DNA of 64,000 nt, taken from the NCBI GenBank assembly GCA_041687495.1, contig JAWLBR010000001.1, positions 33,404 to 97,403 of the forward strand, given 5' to 3'. Both the position numbers and the translations under genes were made by a program. Positions 45,691-54,019 of this stretch are shown piece by piece. The notes beneath the pieces were generated by a model. That model was given only the letters and a program-made list of their open reading frames with translations, ran no database searches and was not told the DNA's origin. Numbering within the stretch: the first letter of the stretch is position 1; every line of letters begins with the position of its first letter. Source of the stretch: JAWLBR01 sp041687495. GTDB lineage: Bacteria > Bacillota > Limnochordia > DTU087 > JAAYGB01.

Positions 45691-47111
45691 GGTTGATCAC
45701 CTGCTCCCATCGCTGCGTTCACAGCTTCGGACACCGCCTCGCTGTCACCGGGAAGCAGGGTCCTGACGTTCAGGAACAACTGATCTTTGTGCACCCTAGC
45801 GATGACAGGAAGAGGTTGTTCTCTGAGTTTCCTCTGCAAATCCTGTGCAGGCGGCCGTTTAGGTGCGATGACCACTGCCCACCCAGAAAACTGGATACCG
45901 GGCAGAGAACCGCCGCCGGCTTCAGACAGATCCGGCCGCACCTGGACCGAGGCATCCTGGGCGAGTGAACGTTTGAGCGCTTCGGCCAGTTCCTGCGCCC
46001 TACGGTACAGCTCGTCTTCATCGGCGAATAGCGCCTGCAAGGTTGGAATCTCTTCCCAATGGCGCTGCTGTTTGTACAGGCGCAGCACCGCTTCCAGGGC
46101 CGCCAGTGTCAGTTTATCGGTTCGCACGACTCGAGCCAGGGGATGCGCTTTGATCTTATCTATGTAACGCTTCCTGCCGACAATAATTCCAGCTTGAGGT
46201 CCTCCCAGCAGCTTGTCTCCGCTGAAAGTGACGACATCTACCCCAGCTTGGACACAAGCCTGCACTGTGGGCTCATCACTTGCACCCAGACTCTCCGTTC
46301 CCACTAAACTCCCACTGCCGAGATCGCTGATCACCGGTAGATCCTTGTCTCTTCCCAGTTCCGCCAGCTCTGGCAAAGAAACAGCCTGGGTAAATCCGAC
46401 CACCCTAAAATTGCTAGTATGGATGTGAAGCAGGGCTCCGGTCTTCTCGCCTATGGCCTCTCGGTAATCCGAGATCTTGGTCTTGTTGGTGGTACCCACT
46501 TCGACTAGCGCGGCACCACTCTGCCTGACAATATCCGGGATGCGAAAGCTGCCGCCGATCTCCACCTGTTGGCCCCTAGACACCACTACTTCTGTCTGCG
46601 CTGCCAGGGCCGAGATGGTTAACAGCACTGCAGCCGCATTGTTGTTGACCACAGCAGCGGCTTCAGCGCCGGTGAGTTCCTGCAGCAGAGCGGCCACATG
46701 ACTGTGGCGAGAGCCCCGGGCACCGTGCTCCAAGTCAAATTCCAGATTTGAGTACCCCTGGGCCGCGCTAACCACTGCCCGGATTGCTTGCCGCGGCAGC
46801 ACGGCTCGCCCGAGATTCGTATGCAGGACAATGCCGGTGGCATTGATTACCCGTCTGAGGTGGGGGCACTCCCGTATGGCTAAAAACTCAGGAAGGCGCC
46901 GCAGCACATCGGCTGCCACGCCATCTTGATCGATATCCTTGTCCCAGGCCCCGGTGCGAATACGTTCCCGCCATTCACCGAGCAGCCGGCGAACACAGTC
47001 AAGCACTACCGGGCGGGAATACTCCCGCTCTAGCCGCCGAGCCCTGGGATCTGCCAGGACTCTGTCAACCGCGGGGATTGCTTGCAGTCGTCTGGACAAT
47101 TGCAGCTCCAC
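45687..47111 (-). CDS. selA: L-seryl-tRNA(Sec) selenium transferase
   Basis: 474 aa. SelA converts seryl-tRNA(Sec) to selenocysteyl-tRNA with PLP and selenophosphate. Diagnostic segments: RRVINATGIVLHTNLGRAVL, AAAVVNNNAAAVLLTISAL, and the PLP lysine in VVTFSGDKLLGGPQAGIIVG. GTG start preceded by GAGAGGG. It lies 29 bases after selD and overlaps selB by four bases. Length and motif order are typical. Confidence 0.96.
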   Translation of the reverse strand: MELQLSRRLQAIPAVDRVLADPRARRLEREYSRPVVLDCVRRLLGEWRERIRTGAWDKDIDQDGVAADVLRRLPEFLAIRECPHLRRVINATGIVLHTNLGRAVLPRQAIRAVVSAAQGYSNLEFDLEHGARGSRHSHVAALLQELTGAEAAAVVNNNAAAVLLTISALAAQTEVVVSRGQQVEIGGSFRIPDIVRQSGAALVEVGTTNKTKISDYREAIGEKTGALLHIHTSNFRVVGFTQAVSLPELAELGRDKDLPVISDLGSGSLVGTESLGASDEPTVQACVQAGVDVVTFSGDKLLGGPQAGIIVGRKRYIDKIKAHPLARVVRTDKLTLAALEAVLRLYKQQRHWEEIPTLQALFADEDELYRRAQELAEALKRSLAQDASVQVRPDLSEAGGGSLPGIQFSGWAVVIAPKRPPAQDLQRKLREQPLPVIARVHKDQLFLNVRTLLPGDSEAVSEAVNAAMGAGDQP

Positions 47112-47140
47112 CTAAAACCCTCTCCATTAACACGCCGAAC

Positions 47141-48211
47141 TTAGCGGACCCGCACTCGACAACTGCCAGATGAACACTCATTTACTACTCCAATAATAGC
47201 AGCTTTCCCATAGCCAAAACTGTGCAGCTGTGCCACCAGCGCCTCAGCATTGGCCTCGGGCACGGTAATCAGCAAGCCACCAGAAGTCTGTGGATCGAAC
47301 AGGACTCGCTTGACGTGATCCTGAACACCATTGGCAAACTCCACGTTGTCCTGGAAGAACAGCCAGTTTTCCATACCGCCGCCAGGTCCAACACCCATCT
47401 GGGCCAGCTCCAAGGCTCCATCGAGCAGCGGTACACTGCTACTGTCGATGGTGAGCCGCACCTCACTGGCTTGCGCCATTTCGTGCCCATGTCCCAGTAA
47501 GCCAAAACCCGTGACATCTGTGCAGGCGGTTCCACCATACTCTTGCATCGCCGCAGCGGCATCCTTGTTGAGCATGGTCATGTAATCCACAGCTTCCTGC
47601 GTCGCAGACTCATCGATGCGATCGGCTTTCCTAGCAGTCATGATGATCCCATTACCCAATGGCTTAGCCAAAACCAGAGCTTGTCCCGGTTGCGCTTTGG
47701 CATTGGAGAATACTGCTGCAGGGTGGACAATACCTGTCAATGATAAGCCATACTTCGGCTCATTATCGATTACTGTGTGGCCGCCGACGACCTCGGCACC
47801 AGCCTCCTGTACCTTACTGGCACCACCCGCTAGGATCTCGGCCAGGATAGCCATATCCAAAGTACAGGGAAAGCACACAATATTCATGGCTGTAAGGGGC
47901 CGGCCACCCATGGCATACACGTCGCTGAGAGCATTCGTAGCAGCTATCTGACCAAAAGTATACGGGTCATCCACCACCGGCGTGAAGAAATCCAACGTCT
48001 GAACCAGGGCAGTATCTTCAGACAACTGATACACACCGGCATCGTCAGACGTATCGTACCCCACCAAAACGTTGGGGTTTTTCACAGCCCGTTCCTGATC
48101 CTTTGCGTTTAAATGGCGCAGCACGTGCGCCAAGTCCTTCGGACTTAGTTTGCTGGCTCAACCAGCTTTGGACGACATATGCGACAGCCGTAGCTGTTTG
48201 TGTATAGACAT
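47141..48211 (-). CDS. selD: Selenide, water dikinase SelD, itself a selenoprotein (Sec at UGA)
   Basis: SelD makes selenophosphate from selenide and ATP. The real gene starts at ATG 48211, with AGAGGTGA just before, and reads MSIHKQLRLSHMSSKAG, then UGA (48158-48160), then ASKLSPKDLAHVLRHLN, matching the conserved SelD N-terminus where Cys or Sec is followed by the essential Lys. A frame that begins only at 48133 misses the first 26 residues and the catalytic site. Full length is 356 aa, as in the family. Later motifs: DTSDDAGVYQL, ATNALSDVYAMGG, DVTGFGLLGHGHEM and FDPQTSGGLL. Translation needs the neighbouring selA, selB and selC. Confidence 0.95.
48128..48160 (-). promoter_or_regulatory. 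Bacterial SECIS-like hairpin after the selD UGA
   Basis: After the UGA, 11 bases precede arm AAGTCC, loop GAA and arm GGACTT; an outer GCC/GGC pair encloses the bulge. The loop lies 17 bases past the UGA and starts with G, as expected for a bacterial SECIS element bound by SelB. Confidence 0.75.
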
Positions 48212-48323
48212 CAACTCACCTCTTTCGGCAAAAAAGCCCACCTAGGTAACGTCAACCAAACGGAGCTGGCAACAGCGCAAAAAACTGTAGCCTCTCGTTG
48301 GCAGCACCCAAGCCTGGGGACTG

Positions 48324-48420
48324 TGGCGGGAGTATGTGGGAATTGAACCCACCTCGACTGGGTCTACCACCCGACAACGGATTTGAAGTCCGCGGCGTCC
48401 ACCAGGACACATCTACCCCC
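48324..48420 (-). tRNA. selC: tRNA-Sec (anticodon UCA)
   Basis: 97 nt on the minus strand with encoded GCCA end. The anticodon loop is CTTCAAA (anticodon TCA) in stem CGGA/TCCG; the D stem has six pairs (GTGTCC/GGACGC), the variable arm is long, and the T arm is GTGGG-TTCAATT-CCCAC. The acceptor reads GGGGGTAG against ATACTCCC, seven pairs including one G-T, with an eighth G-A mismatch. These are the hallmarks of bacterial selC. It lies 112 bases upstream of selD on the same strand. Confidence 0.93.
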
Positions 48421-48557
48421 ACAAGCTAAGATGCGCGTTTTGTTTTTTTCCACAACTGGCACAGGAATTCCTGGTGTCTGTAGCCCTCATCCTGCATATC
48501 CGTATTATCCCACCCATCTTGCCCCTCAAACCTCTCTTCATCTAAGCGCCATATCGC

Positions 48558-49316
48558 CTAGGCATACATGGCCTGATAAGGGCGGGCTCCCTTCGGCGCC
48601 ACCTTGACAAACCGCCGCTGTAGAATGTGCTGTGCAGAAGCACCAAAGGTTTGCGAGTACATGAGGGTAGTTTGCCTGAGGAAGGCCAGATCTTCATTGG
48701 TCAATTCGTAGACGTGTACCTCTCGTCCCAGGCTATACTCAGGTACAGGCTCCGGAAGTATGATTCTTCCGCCGTGCATTCCTGGAGCGATGTTATCCTC
48801 TACCACCGGGTGGTCTGCTGTGCAGCCAAGGCCAAGGACAACAAGGTCGCCTCCCGCCATATACTCTCCCAGGAAGTCTCCGGCCGTACCGCCAATAACC
48901 AAGAGGGGCTTCTGGTCGACGTACTGCTTCATATGAACGCCGGCTCTGTAACCAGCACTCCCCTTAATCAGTACGCTTCCGCCTCGCAGCGAGTACCCGA
49001 GCAGGTCACCTACGCTGCCATGAATAACCAGCTTTCCCTTGTTCATGGTGTTCGCCACAGCATCTTGCCCATTGCCATACACCGTAATCTGCAGGCCGTC
49101 TGCAAAGGCAGCCAAGTCGTTTCCGGGAGTCCCGTGGACGGCCAGTTGCGCTTTCGCCTGGATTCCGGCTCCAATGTATCGTTGACCGTTGACTCCCCGC
49201 AGGGTCATTGATTGCTGGCCCTTTCGCAGCAATCTAAGAATCTGCCTATTTAGCTCCGAGTAATGCAATCCGTGGGCATCCAGCTCCGATCCATTCACCT
49301 TCACCTTATCCTTCAC
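48558..49316 (-). CDS. Glutamate synthase GXGXG-domain subunit (split GltB, C-terminal part)
   Basis: 252 aa forming the right-handed beta-helix seen at the C-terminus of GltB: repeats such as LRGGSVLIKGSAGYRAGVHM, GGTAGDFLGEYMAGGDLVVL and NIAPGMHGGRIILPE. It is one of three genes that together replace a normal 1500-residue GltB, as in archaea and some anaerobes. The start chosen is GTG 49316, eight bases after GGGAGG; a GTG at 49325 adjoins that site. It follows the FMN subunit by 15 bases. Confidence 0.88.
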   Translation of the reverse strand: MKDKVKVNGSELDAHGLHYSELNRQILRLLRKGQQSMTLRGVNGQRYIGAGIQAKAQLAVHGTPGNDLAAFADGLQITVYGNGQDAVANTMNKGKLVIHGSVGDLLGYSLRGGSVLIKGSAGYRAGVHMKQYVDQKPLLVIGGTAGDFLGEYMAGGDLVVLGLGCTADHPVVEDNIAPGMHGGRIILPEPVPEYSLGREVHVYELTNEDLAFLRQTTLMYSQTFGASAQHILQRRFVKVAPKGARPYQAMYA

Positions 49317-49331
49317 ACCACGCACCTCCCA

Positions 49332-50855
49332 TCACATTGCTTCACCCGCGCACTTCACTCCTAGGATCTGGCACTCCTTCTCACTTAGACCAACGGCCCG
49401 AAGGTGGAGTCTGTTTCCCCGTAGGCTTTCAATGGAGTTGATCCCCATGCCTCCCAACATCTCTCTCATCTCATGGGACCAAGCAGTGAGCAGATTGACT
49501 AGGCGCTCAGCCCCAATCTCCGGGTCGACCCGTTTGGCTAAGTTCGGATCCTGGGTGGCAATACCCCAGCTGCACTTACCGGTAAAACACTTCTGACACA
49601 GGTGGCAGCCAATCGCTACTAAGGCAGCAGTGCCGATGTAGATCGCGTCAGCACCTAGCGCCACTGCCTTGACCAAATCGGCGCTGCAGCGGAAACCTCC
49701 ACTAGCCACCAAACTCACTTGTTCCCTAATCCCTTCGTCTCTAAGTCGTTGGTCCGCAGCCGCCAATGCCAACTCAATGGGGATACCGACATTATTGCGA
49801 ATCATTGTCGGGGCAGCACCCGTACCACCCCGAAAACCATCGATGGCAATGATGTCTGCTCCCGCCCGAGCGATCCCGCTGGCTATTGCCGCAACATTGT
49901 GCACGGCGGCAATTTTCGCGGACACCGGCTTTGTGTACTCGGTGGCTTCCTTAACGGCAAAAATCAGCTGCCGCAAGTCTTCAATCGAGTAAATGTCATG
50001 GTGGGGAGCAGGCGACAAGGCATCAGTCCCCACGGGAATCATTCGTGTGCGGGAAATAGCTTGACTAACTTTCTCGCCGGGCAAGTGGCCGCCGATACCG
50101 GGTTTTGCTCCCTGACCGATTTTGATTTCGATCACAGCGCCAGAAGCAAGGTAATCCCTGTCGACGCCAAACCGCCCTGACGCGACCTGGACAATAGTGT
50201 TGGCCCCATAGCGCCGTAGATTCTGGTGCAGACCGCCTTCACCGGTGTTGTACAAGGTTCCTACTTGAGCGGCAGCTCTTGCCAGGGATTCACAGACACC
50301 ATAGCTAATGGACCCGTAAGACATGGCGGAAAACATAATCGGAACTTCCAACTGTACCGCGGGGTACAGCTGCTTAGCTAGCCTGATAGTTCCATCTGGC
50401 TGGGTCTGAACCTCCAAGCGTTCGGGTTTGCGCCCAAGATACGTTCGCAGCTCCATGGGCTCCCGAAGCGGATCAATGGAGGGGTTAGTGACTTGGCTGG
50501 CGTTCAGGAGCAGATGGTCCCAGTACACCGGTAGACTCCTGTCATTGCCCATTCCACTCAGGAGCACCCCTCCTGTTTCGGCCTGCCTGCCAATAAACTC
50601 AATGTGATCCGCACTCCAGCTGCCGCTGCGCCGGTAAGCCAATGGGCGCTCTTCAATACTGAGGGCAGCAGTTGGGCACAAGCTGGTGCAGCGATGGCAA
50701 GCTACACACAGACGGTCCTCGGTATCCACCGCATCCAACTCAGAATCGTATTTTTGAGCGCCAAATCCGCACTGGCGAACGCAAATCCGGCAGTTAATGC
50801 ACCGATCTGCGTCCCGAATGACCCGGAATCGGGCGCTTCCCATATCAATTTTCAC
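49332..50855 (-). CDS. Glutamate synthase FMN/ferredoxin subunit (split GltB, central part)
   Basis: 507 aa. An N-terminal two-cluster ferredoxin module (CINCRICVRQCGF and CVACHRCTSLCPT) is fused to the TIM-barrel FMN domain with PIMFSAMSYGSISYGVCESL, IKIGQGAKPGIGGHLPGEKV, IIAIDGFRGGTGAAPTM and the cysteine cluster CHLCQKCFTGKC that binds the 3Fe-4S centre. It makes glutamate from 2-oxoglutarate and ammonia; the ferredoxin may feed electrons directly. GTG start overlaps the amidotransferase stop by four bases. The NADPH-dependent small subunit is not in the window. Confidence 0.93.
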   Translation of the reverse strand: MKIDMGSARFRVIRDADRCINCRICVRQCGFGAQKYDSELDAVDTEDRLCVACHRCTSLCPTAALSIEERPLAYRRSGSWSADHIEFIGRQAETGGVLLSGMGNDRSLPVYWDHLLLNASQVTNPSIDPLREPMELRTYLGRKPERLEVQTQPDGTIRLAKQLYPAVQLEVPIMFSAMSYGSISYGVCESLARAAAQVGTLYNTGEGGLHQNLRRYGANTIVQVASGRFGVDRDYLASGAVIEIKIGQGAKPGIGGHLPGEKVSQAISRTRMIPVGTDALSPAPHHDIYSIEDLRQLIFAVKEATEYTKPVSAKIAAVHNVAAIASGIARAGADIIAIDGFRGGTGAAPTMIRNNVGIPIELALAAADQRLRDEGIREQVSLVASGGFRCSADLVKAVALGADAIYIGTAALVAIGCHLCQKCFTGKCSWGIATQDPNLAKRVDPEIGAERLVNLLTAWSHEMREMLGGMGINSIESLRGNRLHLRAVGLSEKECQILGVKCAGEAM

Positions 50856-51997
50856 GCCACGTCACCTCCAGTTGCCAGTGCTTCGTGGGGCTGTGTAGCC
50901 TGCTGGGGACTGATGCGCCCGACTACCAACTCTCCTCCCCGAGGAAACCATACCCGATCTGGGTTTGGACACACCTGACGGATGGCTGCTTCTTCACTGG
51001 CTGCATAGAGGTAATCTCCCTGCTCAGCCGCCACCAGAGAGCGCAGCTTAACACGGTCGTTCAAGGCGAACATGCCCCCAGACCAGCCCACTATGATCGA
51101 GAAAGGTCCATTCATCATTAGACTGCCGTATACAGTTCGCAACGCCGTGTACAGTTCCCGTTGTGGTTTCGGCATCCTGTCAATCTTCTTCCAGAACGGC
51201 GGAGCAAGCACCGCTGCCACCAGTTCCAAAGGATACTCATACCGACGCCAGAGCAGATCCAAGGCGTAGGCCATAACCTCGGTGTCTGTCTGTAAGTTCA
51301 TCTTGTATCCGTGCATCTCCAAAAACCTGCGGTTAGCTCCGTATGATGAGACTTCGCCGTTGTGCACCACCGATAGATCCAGCAATCCGAAAGGATGGGC
51401 GCCACCCCACCAACCGGGAGTGTTGGTGGGAAATCTGCCGTGGGCAATCCAAGTATGAGCTCTGTACTCATCCAGCCGATAGAACTCGCCAATGTCCTCG
51501 GGATAGCCCACTCCCTTGAAAACCCCCATATTCCTACCACTGGAGGCAACAAACGCTCCAGAAACACCATCATTGATGGCCAGGACCAACTGCAGCATCC
51601 TATCGTCCACACCTGTAGTGCTGTGCCTGTCATCTCTCGATAGGTCAGCCTGCAGGAAATACCGCCAGATCAGCGGAGCATCGGCAACCAAACCCGTTTT
51701 TCTGGTAGGAATTGGTTCGTCATGGGCAACTGTCCAATCATTGGCTGCGATCAACTCTTCTGTGCCTTCCTTGGCAGCGTGATCTGAATAGAACACGTGC
51801 AGAGCGTAGTGCTGCGGCAAATCTGGGTAGACACCATGGGCCGCGAACCCGCCCCCCAGCCCATTGGACCGCTCATGCATGAGAGAGATGGAATCCACTA
51901 TGGAATTGCCGGGAAACCGTATTCCTCGGCAATTCATGATCCCTGACACTGCGCATCCAGACGGGATACGAAACTCGCCTTCAAGCATCCGCTGCAT
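50852..51997 (-). CDS. Glutamate synthase glutaminase subunit (split GltB, N-terminal part)
   Basis: 381 aa, class II (Ntn) glutamine amidotransferase. After a short propeptide the catalytic Cys opens SGCAVSGIMNCRGIRFPG; later WIAHGRFPTNTPGWWGGAHP and LDLSVVHNGEVSSYGANRRF supply the conserved glutamine-binding residues. It releases ammonia for the FMN subunit. Start ATG 51997 with GGTGAGG six bases before; a frame eight codons longer exists but lacks a ribosome site. First gene of the three, behind a strong promoter. Confidence 0.9.
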   Translation of the reverse strand: MQRMLEGEFRIPSGCAVSGIMNCRGIRFPGNSIVDSISLMHERSNGLGGGFAAHGVYPDLPQHYALHVFYSDHAAKEGTEELIAANDWTVAHDEPIPTRKTGLVADAPLIWRYFLQADLSRDDRHSTTGVDDRMLQLVLAINDGVSGAFVASSGRNMGVFKGVGYPEDIGEFYRLDEYRAHTWIAHGRFPTNTPGWWGGAHPFGLLDLSVVHNGEVSSYGANRRFLEMHGYKMNLQTDTEVMAYALDLLWRRYEYPLELVAAVLAPPFWKKIDRMPKPQRELYTALRTVYGSLMMNGPFSIIVGWSGGMFALNDRVKLRSLVAAEQGDYLYAASEEAAIRQVCPNPDRVWFPRGGELVVGRISPQQATQPHEALATGGDVA

Positions 51998-52032
51998 GCA
52001 ATTCCTCACCCCGCTTGTCATCTTCCGCCTTG

Positions 52033-52047
52033 CGGAATACCATTCCG
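52033..52047. promoter_or_regulatory. Inverted repeat in the gltB leader
   Basis: CGGAAT-ACC-ATTCCG, a perfect 6-bp inverted repeat lying about 13 bases past the predicted start of the glutamate synthase transcript. A second copy with the arms in the opposite order is at 52171-52187. Confidence 0.5.
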
Positions 52048-52066
52048 TTCTTGTTTCGGTGACTAT

Positions 52067-52095
52067 ATTCTATGGCGACACTTAGATCATGTCAA
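52067..52095 (-). promoter_or_regulatory. Sigma-A promoter of the glutamate synthase operon
   Basis: Minus-strand TTGACA (52090-52095) and TAGAAT (52067-52072) are 17 bases apart, pointing at the glutaminase-subunit gene 70 bases downstream. Confidence 0.82.
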
Positions 52096-52170
52096 CCCTT
52101 GCAGCACTGGCCTTTGACAAATATCCAGTATACAATGAGGAGTCTCACTAGCACTTGCCCAAGCGCTGCA

Positions 52171-52187
52171 ATTCCGCAGAACGGAAT
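52171..52187. promoter_or_regulatory. Second CGGAAT inverted repeat upstream of the DUF421 gene
   Basis: ATTCCG-CAGAA-CGGAAT, the same arms as at 52033-52047 in opposite order, flanked by TGCA/TGCA. It lies between the gltB promoter and the DUF421 gene on the other strand and could be bound by the same regulator. Confidence 0.45.
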
Positions 52188-52312
52188 GCAAGAGGCGGCC
52201 GCAAGTTCATGCCAGGAGGCCAAAAGGATAATATCGAACTGCGACCCACGTGGATAGAGGAATGGATCAGCGGGGAGAACTAACGGCAACAAGTGTGTGG
52301 AGGCGAGCGGAC

Positions 52313-53038
52313 TTGGATGAAACACCTGTGGTGATCTACCGCTCAACCATGGCATTTCTGAGTATGTTTCTGTACGCCCGGGTTCTTGGCAAGCAGCAGG
52401 TAAGCCAACTCACTTTCTTTGAATACGCGACCGGCATCACCATTGGCTCCATAGCCGCCAGCATGTCCGTAGATATTGCCTCACAGCCCTTGACGCACTG
52501 GTTAGGGCTGAGTGTTTGGGCTTTGCTGACTTTTGTTCTCCAAGTGGTAACTGTCAAGTCACCGAAGCTGGGGCGCATTATCAGCGGGAAACCGGTGATG
52601 ATCATTCAAAATGGAAAAGTACTGGAGAAGAACATGGCGGTGCTGCGCTACCGGATAGAGGATCTGCTGACACAACTGCGGGAGCTGGGCATTTTTGACA
52701 TCAATCAAGTGGAGAATGCCATTGCCGAGACCAACGGAAAACTGTCGATTCAACTCAAATCGCAGTTCCGTCCGGTAACGCCAAGAGATCTAGGTATCTC
52801 AACGCCCTATGAAGGACTCAGCCACGAATTAATCGTCGAGGGAAATCAAGATTGTGTCGAGCTAAACAAGGTGGGCCTTGACACACGGTGGTTAGAAAAA
52901 GCTTTACACGACCAGGGGATAGGAGACATTCAAGAAGTCTTTCTGGCAGTGATCAACACTGAGGGAAAGCTGTTTATCTCACCCTACGAAAGCAACGCAG
53001 GAGACGCGTACAAGCAGCAAAAGGAGCAAATAGACTAG
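52313..53038 (+). CDS. DUF421 (YetF-like) membrane protein
   Basis: 241 aa. Three N-terminal membrane segments (IYRSTMAFLSMFLYARVLGK, FFEYATGITIGSIAASM, LGLSVWALLTFVLQVVTV) are followed by the cytoplasmic DUF421 domain with KPVMIIQNGKVLEKNM, RELGIFDINQVENAIAETNG and LSIQLKSQ. The start chosen is TTG 52313, nine bases after GGAGG, giving MDETPVVIYRSTM as in relatives; longer readings to 52250 lack support. Such proteins occur beside DUF4363 genes in spore-formers. Function is not established. Confidence 0.85.
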   Translation: MDETPVVIYRSTMAFLSMFLYARVLGKQQVSQLTFFEYATGITIGSIAASMSVDIASQPLTHWLGLSVWALLTFVLQVVTVKSPKLGRIISGKPVMIIQNGKVLEKNMAVLRYRIEDLLTQLRELGIFDINQVENAIAETNGKLSIQLKSQFRPVTPRDLGISTPYEGLSHELIVEGNQDCVELNKVGLDTRWLEKALHDQGIGDIQEVFLAVINTEGKLFISPYESNAGDAYKQQKEQID

Positions 53039-53425
53039 ATGTCATGGTTCAATATTAGCCAGTGGGACCTGTCAACCATCTTCACAGTACTGATCATCAC
53101 CGCCGTTCTCGGAGGGCTGATCGCTGCGAATCCATTACTGAAACGGGCGTTTCCCGGTGAACCGTCCGTAGATGCGCTCATTGTTCAGTTGGAGACCAAT
53201 GCCGGGAAATCCAGCCCCGATTGGTCGGGTCTGCAGCGAACAGCACAGGCTCTGCAGTCGGGATGGCCTTCTGTACGCAAACGCTTGCAGTATAACGGAG
53301 CTAAAGATGACCTCCGCAGTTTTGAGCTGGCTATCGACCAGCTCCTGGTAGCGATTGCCGTTGAGGATCGCAGCAGGAGCCTGTCCGAGATCACTTTGCT
53401 GCGGGCGATATGGAGCGATATCTAG
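53039..53425 (+). CDS. DUF4363-like small membrane-anchored protein
   Basis: 128 aa. One N-terminal hydrophobic segment (STIFTVLIITAVLGGLIAAN) is followed by a helical extracytoplasmic part with QLETNAGKSSPDWSGLQRTA and RSFELAIDQLLVAIAVEDRS, the DUF4363 pattern. It starts immediately after the DUF421 stop, so the two form an operon. It ends three bases before the convergent DUF134 gene. Confidence 0.75.
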   Translation: MSWFNISQWDLSTIFTVLIITAVLGGLIAANPLLKRAFPGEPSVDALIVQLETNAGKSSPDWSGLQRTAQALQSGWPSVRKRLQYNGAKDDLRSFELAIDQLLVAIAVEDRSRSLSEITLLRAIWSDI

Positions 53426-53428
53426 CTC

Positions 53429-53860
53429 CTACTCTTGCGTGGGGGGTGAGTCGCCCTGGTCATCCGACAAAAGCGCCTGCTGGCAATGGGGACAGCGGCC
53501 ATGGCGGTGACCCCATTGCCAAGCAACTTCCACCACTTCATTACATTCCGAACACCACATACGCCGCGCCGCTAGTTGGTAACTGCCGCCCTCAATTCTG
53601 ATGGACATTCCCTCAACTAAGGCTTTGGCCACCTTCTCTCGAGCCAAGCCAAGGATCCGCTGAAATGTTGGCCGAGACACCTGCATTTTTTCTGCGCAGT
53701 CTGCCTGATCAAGCCCCTCCAGATCCTTAAGCCGAAGAGCTTCCAATTCCTCGATGGCAAGGGTAACTTCGGGGACCGAATGGGCCGGAACCCCTGCCGG
53801 TTTGAATAGATTGACTTCAGGCAGACTGTGAACTCTTCGCATTTTAGTGGGGCGGGGCAT
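53429..53860 (-). CDS. DUF134-family regulator with zinc-ribbon tail
   Basis: 143 aa. The N-terminus MPRPTKMRRVHSLPEVNLFKP... is typical of DUF134, followed by the sigma-like helix-turn-helix LEGLDQADCAEKMQVSRPTF. The tail has two CxxC pairs (MWCSECNEV and GRCPHCQQ), a likely zinc ribbon that many relatives have. A DNA-binding role is expected; its targets are unknown. Start ATG 53860, eight bases after AGGAAGG; an ATG two codons earlier is too close to that site. Confidence 0.85.
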   Translation of the reverse strand: MPRPTKMRRVHSLPEVNLFKPAGVPAHSVPEVTLAIEELEALRLKDLEGLDQADCAEKMQVSRPTFQRILGLAREKVAKALVEGMSIRIEGGSYQLAARRMWCSECNEVVEVAWQWGHRHGRCPHCQQALLSDDQGDSPPTQE

Positions 53861-54019
53861 GGTCATTTCCTTCCTCTAACATAGTCACGGGGCCGCTCGA
53901 CGAATGGTGGACTGCTCTCCATCGGGAGACCGATACCAGCTATCAAAGAAAGCCTCAGGAGAAGAGCAGCCTTTCTTCCTCTTCTTTGGCCAGCCTATGC
54001 ACAAAGCAAACAATGGCGT

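Noticed and set aside
48134..48211. In-frame UGA before selD taken as a pseudogene mark or a non-coding leader
   Set aside because: The codon is at the known Cys/Sec site, is followed by a SECIS-like stem and the full Sec machinery is adjacent.
48462..48473. CAGGAATTCCTG palindrome upstream of selC as an operator
   Set aside because: Twelve bases, alone, with no clear promoter beside it; too weak to call.
53867..54019. Terminator after the iron alcohol dehydrogenase
   Set aside because: The best pairing (AAAG...CTTT) has several mismatches and no U-run.
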